NCBI GenBank assembly: GCA_031255655.1
Contig: JAIRSB010000214.1
Span: forward strand, 1-5,408
Length of the DNA: 5,408 bases
Reading direction: 5' to 3'
From: Spirochaetaceae bacterium
GTDB taxonomy: Bacteria; Spirochaetota; Spirochaetia; Treponematales; Breznakiellaceae
The position numbers were made by a program, and so were the translations under genes. Of the stretch, positions 1 to 5,068 are shown piece by piece. Under the pieces are notes generated by a model. That model was not told the origin of the DNA. It saw nothing but the letters and a program-made list of their open reading frames with translations, and made no database searches. Position 1 is the stretch's first letter. The number at the start of each line of letters is the position of its first letter.

Positions 1-635
1 GTGTGTCCGGCTTGCTTGAAAGCAACCGCCGCTTTTCGGTAATCCGCACTGTATGCCATATCATCATTATCGGATGATCCTGTGAAAAACTTGATACTTG
101 TTAGCGCAATGCACTATAGGCAATCTTCAAGCTCAACCGCATCGGAAAAACACAACTTCGGATGTTGGACGGTCAGGTCGTCACCGTCGAAAAAAGCAGG
201 AAAAACGGGTCTATCGGCCCTACTATGACGCTAAAGTCGCCGCCACTCAAAACCATCAGCCCCTCGCACCATCGACCGTCTCCTACGCAAACCAAAACAG
301 CAGATGAAAATCAGGGGACATCGGACACCAAACCAGTTCGCCTCCTACACCGCGCCATCCCCATCCTTACATGGCTTTAACACGCGCATTGCGTCACGAA
401 AAATGTTACCGAAATTGCAATAAGGGCGCTCGAAGGGGGGCGTCCGAATGGACTTAAACATGAAAGAAAAATACGGCAAAGGCGCACATAAGCGCGTCCG
501 TAATCCGGTACCGCAGGGCGTTTTCCTCTCGCGTCGTACATCGGGGATGCTATCTCCTGCCTTCCGCAAACTGCCAAGCAGTCGCTTTATGATGCCATCT
601 CTCATACCTACAGTTTATCATGGTTTTTAAAATGA
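1..635 (+). pseudogene. Decayed DDE/integrase-type IS transposase
   Basis: This is a remnant of a transposase with an integrase-type catalytic core, readable only by switching frames. In frame order, bases 120-210 give AIFKLNRIGKTQLRMLDG, bases 170-245 in another frame give KKQEKRVYRPYYDAKVAA, and bases 246-257 return to the first frame with LKTI. Bases 307-327 give KIRGHRT and bases 327-377 give TKPVRLLHRAIPILTWL. From memory, the order and spacing match the region between the helix-turn-helix part and the catalytic core of ISNCY/IS481-like transposases, which carry a 'TKPGxLLxxxIPIRT' segment. A last in-frame piece, AKQSLYDAISHTYS (573-614), runs to a TGA at 633-635 and may be the C-terminus. 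At least three frameshifts and several stops make it non-functional, and the catalytic aspartates cannot be located. The left end lies outside the window. The family name is inferred from remembered consensus motifs; that it is a transposase relic is fairly secure. Confidence 0.72.
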
Positions 636-670
636 GGATTGCTGGCTTCATACCAGGAATTCTCATTTTA
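628..670. repeat. Near-perfect hairpin at the IS end
   Basis: Two 18-base arms (628-645 and 653-670) pair around a 7-base loop, with one G-T wobble and one mismatch. The arms begin TAAAATGAG and end CTCATTTTA. The repeat overlaps the last codons of the transposase relic. An element end placed against the transposase stop codon is common, so this is probably a terminal or subterminal inverted repeat of that IS. It lacks a clean T-run after the 3' arm, so a transcription terminator is less likely, although transcripts crossing it would fold strongly. Confidence 0.6.
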
Positions 671-823
671 GAAATTGTTTACATGAAGAAAGTCCGAAAA
701 TAACGATATAATTGATTTTATTCTAAGCATTGCTTGCTATTTCATACATATTTCGCCTGCATTTCGTTGTTTTAAGGTGTTGTTTTTCCAAAATGAGAAT
801 TACTCCCGTCATACAAAGCACGC
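671..823. other. AT-rich non-coding stretch at the IS edge
   Basis: No gene is visible here. At 728-746 the sequence ATTGCTTGCTATTTCATAC resembles the inner part of the IS-end hairpin (ATTGCTGGCTTCATAC, 638-653). It may therefore be another degenerate subterminal repeat. The stretch probably belongs to the terminal region of the dead IS and the old junction to the host chromosome. Confidence 0.4.
790..815 (+). repeat. Direct copy of the IS-end motif
   Basis: AAAATGAG-AATT-ACT followed by TCATAC repeats the left arm and loop of the hairpin at 629-654, with about 20 of 26 positions identical by eye. Together with the inverted arm at 653-670, this gives three copies of an AAAATGAGRATT motif within 190 bases. 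Repeated motifs near element ends are typical transposase-binding sites, for example in the IS21 family. This assignment is inferred. Confidence 0.5.
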
Positions 824-852
824 TTGAATGTCCGGTACCAGATGGATATAAT
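824..852 (+). promoter_or_regulatory. Sigma-70-type promoter for the Na+-pump genes
   Basis: TTGAAT (824-829, 4 of 6 to the -35 consensus) lies exactly 17 bases before TATAAT (847-852, perfect -10). Transcription would start near 859, giving a leader of about 108 nt before the ATG at 967. It lies just inside the last IS-type repeat, so the operon may now depend on a promoter at or next to the insertion scar. Confidence 0.6.
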
Positions 853-910
853 GCAATTAATATTCGCATTCCTTCGGCATAAGGCGCGGGGATGGTAAAA
901 AATTTTCAAA

Positions 911-934
911 GCGCGTATGCGCATTTTTTATTTT
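911..934 (+). terminator. Possible leader terminator or attenuator
   Basis: GCGC-GTAT-GCGC (911-922) is a short perfect hairpin followed by A and then a T-rich run (924-934). It lies in the predicted leader, 32 bases before the oadB-like start codon. A four-pair GC stem is weak. It could be a remnant terminator of a lost upstream gene or a condition-dependent attenuator. No clear anti-terminator partner was found. Confidence 0.35.
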
Positions 935-966
935 AAGTCCGTGACTTTTTATATGTAGGGAGAAAC

Positions 967-2106
967 ATGGAATTTTTGCTTGACGGTTTTCTTGCCTTAA
1001 GCTGGAAACAAATTGTAATGTTTTGCGTTGGCGTCGCGCTCATTTATTTGGGCGTTGCCAAAGAGTATGAACCCGCGCTGCTTATGCCTATCGGCTTCGG
1101 CGCGATACTAGTCAACCTGCCGTTAAGCGGCGTGCTTAACCAGATTATGCCGGGCGTTGGTGAGACGCACGGTGTAATTCAGTGGCTTTTTGAAAAAGGC
1201 ATTGGCGCGTCAGAAGTCATGCCACTGCTGCTTTTCATAGGAATTGGGGCTATGATAGATTTTTCGCCGCTGCTTTCACGTCCCGTCTATTTTTTGTTCG
1301 GCGCGGCGGCGCATTTCGGGATTTTCGCCACAATAACCCTCTCTTGTCTGTTGGGTTTCGACCTGAAAGACGCGGCGGCGATAGGCATCATAGGCGCCGC
1401 AGACGGGCCGACAACTATATTAGTTTCGCAGGTATTGCATTCAAGTTATTTAGGCGCTATCACGGTAACGGCGTACTCGTATATGTCGCTTGTGCCAATA
1501 ATCCAGCCATTCGCAATAAAACTTGCCACCACTAAAAAAGAACGGATGATAAAAATGGACATTGTCGCAAGCAAGGAAATACCACGTCTATTAAAAATTA
1601 TTTTTCCAATAGTCGTAACCGTAATTGTAGGTTTTATTTCACCAGCCGCGGTTTCGCTTATTGGATTTTTGATGTTTGGCAATCTAATCCGTGAGTGCGG
1701 CGTATTGGATTCGCTTTCAGAGACGGCACAAAAACAACTTTCTAATTTAATAACGCTGCTGCTGGGCATTACTATCGCGTTCACGCTGCAAGCGGACGAG
1801 TTTCTAACATTTGATACAATTAAAATACTTGCACTCGGACTTTTCGCGTTTATTCTTGATACGGTCGGCGGAGTATATTTCACAAAGTTTCTTAATCTTT
1901 TTCTAAAAAAGAAAATCAACCCGATGGTGGGTGCGGCTGGAATTTCAGCATTCCCGATGTCCGCCCGCGTTATTCAAAAACTAGCTCTTAAAGAAGATCC
2001 TTCCAATATATTTTTAATGCACGCGGTCAGCGCTAATGTTTCCGGGCAGATTGCCTCAGTAGCGGCGAGCGGGCTGGTTCTTAGTCTGATAGTAAACTAT
2101 TTGTAA
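967..2106 (+). CDS. oadB: Na+-translocating decarboxylase beta subunit
   Basis: This 379-residue polytopic membrane protein belongs to the OadB/MmdB/GcdB family. These subunits couple decarboxylation of a carboxybiotin group to export of Na+ across the cytoplasmic membrane. Family hallmarks are easy to see: GIGAMIDFSP (92-101), GIIGAADGPTTI (140-151, whose Asp146 corresponds to the essential Asp of OadB), YSYMSLVPIIQP (170-181), NPMVGAAGISAFPMSARV (318-335) and NVSGQIASVAASG (357-369). About nine or more hydrophobic segments are spread along the chain. The length is at the short end of the family range. The start is supported by AGGGAG at 957-962, four bases upstream. The family's usual MHAxGxN motif reads MHAVSAN here (351-357), a mild divergence. 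No alpha subunit is visible, so the substrate (oxaloacetate, methylmalonyl-CoA, glutaconyl-CoA or malonate) cannot be told from this window. The symbol denotes the family rather than the substrate. Confidence 0.93.
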   Translation: MEFLLDGFLALSWKQIVMFCVGVALIYLGVAKEYEPALLMPIGFGAILVNLPLSGVLNQIMPGVGETHGVIQWLFEKGIGASEVMPLLLFIGIGAMIDFSPLLSRPVYFLFGAAAHFGIFATITLSCLLGFDLKDAAAIGIIGAADGPTTILVSQVLHSSYLGAITVTAYSYMSLVPIIQPFAIKLATTKKERMIKMDIVASKEIPRLLKIIFPIVVTVIVGFISPAAVSLIGFLMFGNLIRECGVLDSLSETAQKQLSNLITLLLGITIAFTLQADEFLTFDTIKILALGLFAFILDTVGGVYFTKFLNLFLKKKINPMVGAAGISAFPMSARVIQKLALKEDPSNIFLMHAVSANVSGQIASVAASGLVLSLIVNYL

Positions 2107-2117
2107 ACGGAGGCGGA

Positions 2118-2258
2118 ATGAACGAAACAGTTTTGAACAATGTGTATGCGTCCCTAGATATCATGTGGAAGGGGATGCTTGGTCTTTTTGTAGTCTGCGG
2201 CGGTATAGCGGTAATCATGATGATTATCACAAAACTTACAAAGGGTAAGCCGGAATAG
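2118..2258 (+). CDS. Small gamma-like subunit of the Na+ pump
   Basis: This 46-residue protein begins 11 bases after the oadB-like stop and has a strong ribosome binding site (GGAGGCGG, 2109-2116). It has a short polar N-terminus, one membrane segment at about residues 19-37 (MLGLFVVCGGIAVIMMIIT) and a basic tail (KLTKGKPE). The pattern 'W-x-GM-x-G-hydrophobic run' followed by a basic stop-transfer matches the N-terminal part of OadG/gamma (or MmdD-like) subunits, which anchor and assemble the decarboxylase complex. It lacks the longer cytoplasmic C-terminal extension that binds the alpha subunit in OadG, so it is a minimal version. The function is inferred from context and topology. In most OadGAB operons gamma precedes alpha and beta, so its place after beta is notable. 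Confidence 0.75.
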   Translation: MNETVLNNVYASLDIMWKGMLGLFVVCGGIAVIMMIITKLTKGKPE

Positions 2259-2322
2259 GATGTGTCATATCGCCCCGCCTCCAACATCACACACTCCGGC
2301 AACGACACCAGTCTGACGGCTG
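2259..2322. other. Spacer between the pump genes and the attC-like site
   Basis: This is a short GC-rich stretch with no ORF of note and no clear terminator for the pump operon. CTGACGG (2313-2319) can pair with CCGTCAG (2348-2354) inside the attC-like palindrome, giving an alternative fold. Confidence 0.4.
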
Positions 2323-2387
2323 ACACAACGCGGGGGCTTCACCCATACCGTCAGTCGGACGGGATGGGTGGATATCAGGCGTTATGT
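2323..2387 (+). other. Integron attC-like recombination site
   Basis: This 65-bp imperfect palindrome has attC geometry. The outer arms ACACAACGC (2323-2331) and GCGTTATGT (2379-2387) pair over nine positions with one mismatch, giving R'' = ACACAAC and R' = GTTATGT. Eight unpaired bases follow on each side (2332-2339 and 2371-2378), like an unpaired central spacer. The inner stem CACCCATACCGTC (2340-2352) then pairs with GACGGGATGGGTG (2358-2370), with one mismatch and a 5-base loop. The 3' end TATCAGGC-GTTATGT resembles the usual L'-R' end TCARRC-GTTRRRY, with one departure (T for R). Cleavage would be expected after G2381. The next cassette would start at TTATGTGC, which places the SLOG gene in the correct orientation. 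No integron integrase or attI is in the window. Confidence 0.62.
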
Positions 2388-2403
2388 GCAATTTTTCCTA
2401 AGA

Positions 2404-2432
2404 TTTTCATACGATGATTGACAAAATAAAAT
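2404..2432 (+). promoter_or_regulatory. Putative promoter of the SLOG gene
   Basis: TTTTCA (2404-2409, 4 of 6) and TAAAAT (2427-2432, 5 of 6) are separated by 17 bases, putting the start of transcription near 2439. That is ahead of the AGGAG ribosome binding site at 2451-2455. A competing pair, TTGACA (2418-2423) with TAAACA (2441-2446), also has a 17-base spacer. Its transcript would begin inside the ribosome binding site, so it is less useful. If the attC-like site is real, the cassette carries its own promoter. Confidence 0.42.
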
Positions 2433-2460
2433 ACTTGTTGTAAACAATTTAGGAGCAGAA

Positions 2461-2811
2461 ATGAAACTTGCGATAATTGGAAGTAGAACTATTGAGGAAA
2501 TAAATTTTGACAAGTATATAAAAGAAAAACCTGAATGTATTATTAGCGGTGGTGCAAAGGGAATTGATACATTGGCGTGGAGATGGGCATTAGAAAATGG
2601 AATTGAAATAATTGTCCATAGACCCAATTATAATAAAGGTGGAAAATGGTCTGCATTGAGAAGAAATGACATTATTATAGATGAGGCTGATAAAATTATG
2701 GCATTTTGGGATGGAAGAAGCACTGGAACAAAATATGTTATTGAAAAGGCAAAGAAATTGAACAAAGAAATAGTTGTAATTTTAATAGAAAATGAAGGCC
2801 ATGAAGTATAA
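2461..2811 (+). CDS. SLOG-fold protein (DUF2493/YspA-like)
   Basis: This 116-residue single-domain Rossmann-like protein belongs to the SLOG superfamily, which also contains DprA, LOG and the TIR-associated STALD/YpsA groups. Diagnostic elements, in order, are LAIIGSRT (3-10), the phosphate-binding-type loop SGGAKGIDTLA (29-39), GGKWSALRRND (60-70), and FWDGRSTGTKYVIEKAKK (82-99), where W83/D84 and the GRSTGT turn are typical of DUF2493. Family members are thought to bind nucleotides or nucleotide-derived ligands. Many are phage- or defence-linked, but no enzymatic activity is established for most. AGGAG lies five bases before the ATG. The gene is markedly more AT-rich than the oadB-like gene and the radical SAM gene. 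It lies 73 bases downstream of an attC-like site, which suggests acquisition as a cassette. Its 3' end overlaps the next, broken ORF. The domain is certain, while the biological role is unknown. Confidence 0.9.
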   Translation: MKLAIIGSRTIEEINFDKYIKEKPECIISGGAKGIDTLAWRWALENGIEIIVHRPNYNKGGKWSALRRNDIIIDEADKIMAFWDGRSTGTKYVIEKAKKLNKEIVVILIENEGHEV

Positions 2812-2949
2812 TATTATGTAGAAAAGATACCTGATGAATGGGAATTTATTTCATTTTTTTCTTATGATAATTTTGAACAAAAAGAACATGGCTGTGTTGC
2901 TGTATTCGAAGGGACTGGCAACGTAAAAGCAATGTATTGGGAAAAATAA
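2801..2949 (+). pseudogene. Small hypothetical ORF broken by one frameshift
   Basis: An ATG at 2801 overlaps the end of the SLOG gene and opens MKYNIM before a TAG at 2819. One base back, the next frame continues without a stop for 44 residues: YVEKIPDEWEFISFFSYD, then NFEQKEHGCVAVFEGTG, then NVKAMYWEK, ending at TAA 2947-2949. Joined by a -1 shift near 2815, this gives a plausible protein of about 49 residues with a balanced, AT-rich codon mix like the SLOG gene. The simplest explanations are a single-base insertion or sequencing error, or programmed -1 shifting. No slippery heptamer is obvious. I do not recognise the family. The four-gene-style overlap with the SLOG stop suggests that the two were translated as a pair. 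Confidence 0.5.
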
Positions 2950-2953
2950 TATC

Positions 2954-3178
2954 ATGAACAAAATAAAAACAATGAAGCATTAGAAATTACCAATAAATAT
3001 ATATAACCCAGAAACAGAATTTATTATTCCGTATGAATATTTAAAAAGAATGAGAACATTGCACATAAAAACACCGGAATGTGGGCGTAATCCAATAAGG
3101 TACGTATGCATTCTGTACTTGACTATGTTTCCCCTGATGGGTTTAATTCAGGAAACCACGCTTATACTGTTCACCTAA
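2954..3178 (+). pseudogene. Unrecognised ORF interrupted by an amber codon
   Basis: Starting at ATG 2954 the frame reads MNKIKTMKH, hits TAG at 2981, and then stays open for 64 codons to TAA 3176. The early part (KLPINIYNPETEFIIPYEYL, about 2984-3043, then KRMRTLHIKTPECG) looks like genuine protein and shares the AT-rich codon use of the SLOG gene. The later part does not look protein-like, and a better reading exists in another frame. It is most likely a decayed cassette-borne gene. No family was recognised. Confidence 0.33.
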
Positions 3179-3421
3179 TGGAGTAATTGTCCATGGCGTA
3201 TCAATCACGAGTTACCGACGGTGAAGTAGTTACTGGCAAAAGAACACCTAAAAGATAAAGAGAAAACATCTATCGTTACAGACATTGTGTTTGCATTTAG
3301 TAAAAAATGCATTCGCTTCTCTAAAGACCATCGCATGCACAAATCGTTATCGCTCTCGTGGTTAACTCTTGGTTCTTTCAGAGAATTGCTAGGTAATACA
3401 ACAGTTTTAGTTCATTACTGA
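3100..3421 (+). pseudogene. Fragments of unknown decayed coding sequence
   Basis: Two protein-like pieces lie in successive frames. Bases 3106-3180 read MHSVLDYVSPDGFNSGNHAY and TVHLME before a TAA. A second short open stretch (3193-3258) runs from MAYQSRVTDGEVVTGKRT to a TAA. From 3230 another frame reads LLAKEHLKDKEKTSIVTDIV, then FAFSKKCIRFSKDHRMHKSL, and ends at TGA 3419-3421. Compositions such as SPDGFNSGNHAYTVH and KEHLKDKEKTSIVTD look like real protein, but none has a convincing start and ribosome binding site. No family could be named. They may be one frameshifted gene or several fragments. Confidence 0.33.
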
Positions 3422-3465
3422 ACTTAAATAGTGCTGATCGCCCCGCTCTGTTGCCGAAAACTTAA

Positions 3466-3543
3466 CGCTAACTATGAAAACTGCCTGACGAATGCCTCCA
3501 GCGTCAGTAGATCCGCCGAAACAGACGCTAGGAATACTTAGCG
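3466..3543. repeat. Nested inverted repeats before the radical SAM gene
   Basis: CGCTAACTAT (3466-3475) pairs with ATACTTAGCG (3534-3543) with one mismatch. Inside it, CTGACG (3485-3490) pairs with CGTCAG (3502-3507). ACGCTA also occurs twice (3465-3470 and 3525-3530), and the second copy can pair locally with TAGCGT. The outer flanks CTTAA and TTGAAG extend the symmetry loosely. The layout recalls a degenerate attC or an IS end, but the R' box GTTRRRY is not intact. The surrounding 3422-3575 region holds no convincing gene. Confidence 0.4.
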
Positions 3544-3575
3544 TATTGAAGTAAAGTTGTATTGAGGAAAAATAT

Positions 3576-4847
3576 ATGATGGAAAAAGTGTTTACGCCGC
3601 TGTCAGGAAGTCAGGGACTGTCTATTATCGAGTTAAAAAACACCATACAGCAGCGTGATTTGTATATTTGGGGCGCGGGATTGGTAGGGCGCGGCTTTAA
3701 GCGTGTGCTTGAACGCAACGGCTTCACGGTTAAAGCGTTTTTAGATATAAATCCGGCGTTGACCACGATTGATTCGATTGCCGTTTTGCGTCCCGAGAAC
3801 CTTATCCAGAACGTGAGAAAAGGCAGCGCTTTTATTATTTGTACAGTCGGAAGTCAAAGCAAGTCGATAGAACAGCAATGTCTTGACGCTGGGCTGGAAA
3901 AAAATAAAGATTTCTTATCATTTTTGCAGGTGCCGCGCCAGCAGCCGGTTATAGAAGTTGGTGGGGTGTGTAATTATTTCTGCTCTGATTGTAAAGAACA
4001 AAAAGGCAAACTGGAAAATCAACATTATATGAACGCCGCGTCTTATAAAAACATACTAGATAAACTATGCGCGGAAAATCCGCTTTTATTGAACATTGAT
4101 CTTTCTTTATGGCGCGAGCCCCTTTGCAATCCTGATATTGAAGAAATTATACGGTTTACAAACGTCCGTGTTCTCTGCAAACTGATTAGTAAATTACAAA
4201 ACTGTGCATATTTGGAAGATGCTGTAAAAGCAAACCCTTTACAAATTCAAATTATCGCGGAGGGATACGAAAACACATATGAGCAAAATCAGATCAATGG
4301 CAGCGCTTGGAAGACATTTCTCGCCAATCTTTACAAATTGAGAGAATACGCGAATAAATATAAAGTGGATACGGAAATATCCATGCTGTATATTTTATAC
4401 AGAAACAACAACACAATTGATCTCAAAAAAATGAAATTACTTTGCAACGAACTTGGTTTTAAATTCATTACTGATACCGCGTACCTTACGCCTTACGACA
4501 ATTTTCTGGATGTATGCGAACATCGCGAACTCAGTCCACAGATACAAAAATTTAAAGAACTACTGACATGGAATATGGAGGCTGTCCTCAAAATGTGCAT
4601 GGAAAATGCGCGGCGTCCCTGTATTTGCCAAAGAATTTTCCCTGTCATAAATTATGACGGAGCCGTGTCGCTCTGCCACTTGTTTTGCAAACCGAAAGTC
4701 ACGGCGAATTTCTTAGATGTACCATATAGCAAGATTGTTGAGGAGCGGGGAAAGCACAAGTTTTGTAGACAATGCCAAAGTTACGGTTTGCACCGTCTCG
4801 ATCTTGAAATTCTGAAAAAGTATTTTCCAGAAAAGGATATGATGTAA
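3576..4847 (+). CDS. Radical SAM protein with Rossmann and SPASM-like ends
   Basis: This 423-residue protein has three visible parts. Residues 28-60 form a Rossmann-like beta-alpha-beta start with YIWGAGLVGRGF (G33, G35, G38) and FLDINP at the end of the second strand, as in sugar-nucleotide or NAD-binding modules. Residues 125-300 carry the radical SAM core, with the CxxxCxxC cluster C132-NYF-C136-SD-C139 binding the SAM [4Fe-4S] centre. LWREPLCNPDI (178-188) replaces the usual GEPLLxPDI, with Arg for Gly. The C-terminus has a SPASM-like auxiliary cluster pattern: CIC (349-351), CHLFC (367-371) and CRQC (397-400). Such proteins abstract hydrogen to modify peptides, sugars or other small targets; the substrate here is unknown. 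GAGGA (3564-3568) supports the start, although a second ATG follows directly. It appears to be a single-gene unit ending in a strong terminator. No precursor peptide or partner gene is visible nearby. Confidence 0.87.
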   Translation: MMEKVFTPLSGSQGLSIIELKNTIQQRDLYIWGAGLVGRGFKRVLERNGFTVKAFLDINPALTTIDSIAVLRPENLIQNVRKGSAFIICTVGSQSKSIEQQCLDAGLEKNKDFLSFLQVPRQQPVIEVGGVCNYFCSDCKEQKGKLENQHYMNAASYKNILDKLCAENPLLLNIDLSLWREPLCNPDIEEIIRFTNVRVLCKLISKLQNCAYLEDAVKANPLQIQIIAEGYENTYEQNQINGSAWKTFLANLYKLREYANKYKVDTEISMLYILYRNNNTIDLKKMKLLCNELGFKFITDTAYLTPYDNFLDVCEHRELSPQIQKFKELLTWNMEAVLKMCMENARRPCICQRIFPVINYDGAVSLCHLFCKPKVTANFLDVPYSKIVEERGKHKFCRQCQSYGLHRLDLEILKKYFPEKDMM

Positions 4848-4877
4848 GCGTCTCCGTCGCAAAACGGAGACGCTTTT
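4846..4877. terminator. Strong bidirectional terminator
   Basis: A perfect 12-bp stem (AAGCGTCTCCGT with ACGGAGACGCTT) encloses the 6-base loop CGCAAA. TTTT follows on the plus strand, and A-rich DNA lies on the other side. It starts within the stop codon of the radical SAM gene and lies just downstream of the convergent tRNA gene, so it probably ends transcription from both directions. Confidence 0.9.
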
Positions 4878-4882
4878 ACATT

Positions 4883-4955
4883 TGAGCCGCCCGGAGATCG
4901 AATCCAGGACCCACGCCTTAAAAGGGCGTTGCTCTACCTACTGAGCTAGCGGCCC
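4883..4955 (-). tRNA. tRNA-Lys (anticodon UUU)
   Basis: On the minus strand this is a complete 73-nt cloverleaf. The acceptor arms GGGCCGC and GCGGCTC pair with one G-U. The D arm is GCTC-AGTAGGTA-GAGC. The anticodon arm is ACGCC-CTTTTAA-GGCGT, with TTT at the anticodon. The variable loop is GGGTC, and the T arm is CTGGA-TTCGATC-TCCGG. The discriminator base is A, and CCA is not encoded. All conserved positions (T8, A14, G18/G19, TTCGA) are present, so it should be functional. It is the only RNA gene here and is flanked on its upstream side by IS debris. Confidence 0.97.
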
Positions 4956-4996
4956 ATTCTGTACAGTTCCGGTATTGCCAAGTTGCATACCAGCAA

Positions 4997-5067
4997 GACA
5001 CTGCTTGACTGTGCTTTTCAGACTAGTCTGTTTACGAAAATTAGTCAAGCCCTCGTTTCACAGTGTC
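4997..5067. repeat. Nested inverted repeats upstream of the tRNA
   Basis: GACACTG and CTTGACT lie back to back (4997-5010; they share one G) and are mirrored by AGTCAAG (5043-5049) and CAGTGTC (5061-5067). In the centre is a perfect 12-bp palindrome, CAGACTAGTCTG (5019-5030). Three levels of symmetry in 71 bases suggest a recombination or IS-end relic, or a protein-binding site. The adjacent IS3-type relic starts right after it. Confidence 0.5.
5020..5048 (-). promoter_or_regulatory. Possible tRNA-Lys promoter
   Basis: On the minus strand, TTGACT (5 of 6) and TAGTCT (3 of 6) are 17 bases apart, giving a start near 5013 and a 5' leader of nearly 60 nt before the tRNA. The -10 is weak and overlaps the central palindrome. 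It is the best candidate seen but not a strong one. Confidence 0.3.
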
Positions 5068-5068
5068 G

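Noticed and set aside
98..380. Two overlapping forward ORFs of 69 and 72 codons
   Set aside because: They are pieces of one frameshifted transposase, each matching the family only over part of its length, not separate genes.
345..630. ORFs on both strands of 60 to 86 codons
   Set aside because: No ribosome binding sites or recognisable motifs. They are shadows in the decayed IS.
1344..1919. Forward 63-codon and reverse 157-codon ORFs inside the oadB-like gene
   Set aside because: They lie wholly within a strongly supported membrane-protein gene and have low-quality translations.
2313..2354. CTGACGG/CCGTCAG stem as a terminator of the pump operon
   Set aside because: The loop is long and there is no T-run. 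The attC-type fold uses the same bases in a more extensive pairing.
2081..2627. Two reverse-strand 81-codon ORFs
   Set aside because: They are antisense to the gamma-like gene, the attC-like site and the SLOG gene, with no family resemblance.
2809..3001. Repeated in-frame TAA-TAT junctions suggesting stop codon reassignment or readthrough
   Set aside because: Intact genes in the window use TAA as a normal stop, and the downstream pieces fit frameshift decay better.
3432..3543. Short GTG-started ORF overlapping the nested repeats
   Set aside because: No ribosome binding site, about 34 codons, composition not protein-like, and explained by the palindromic structure.
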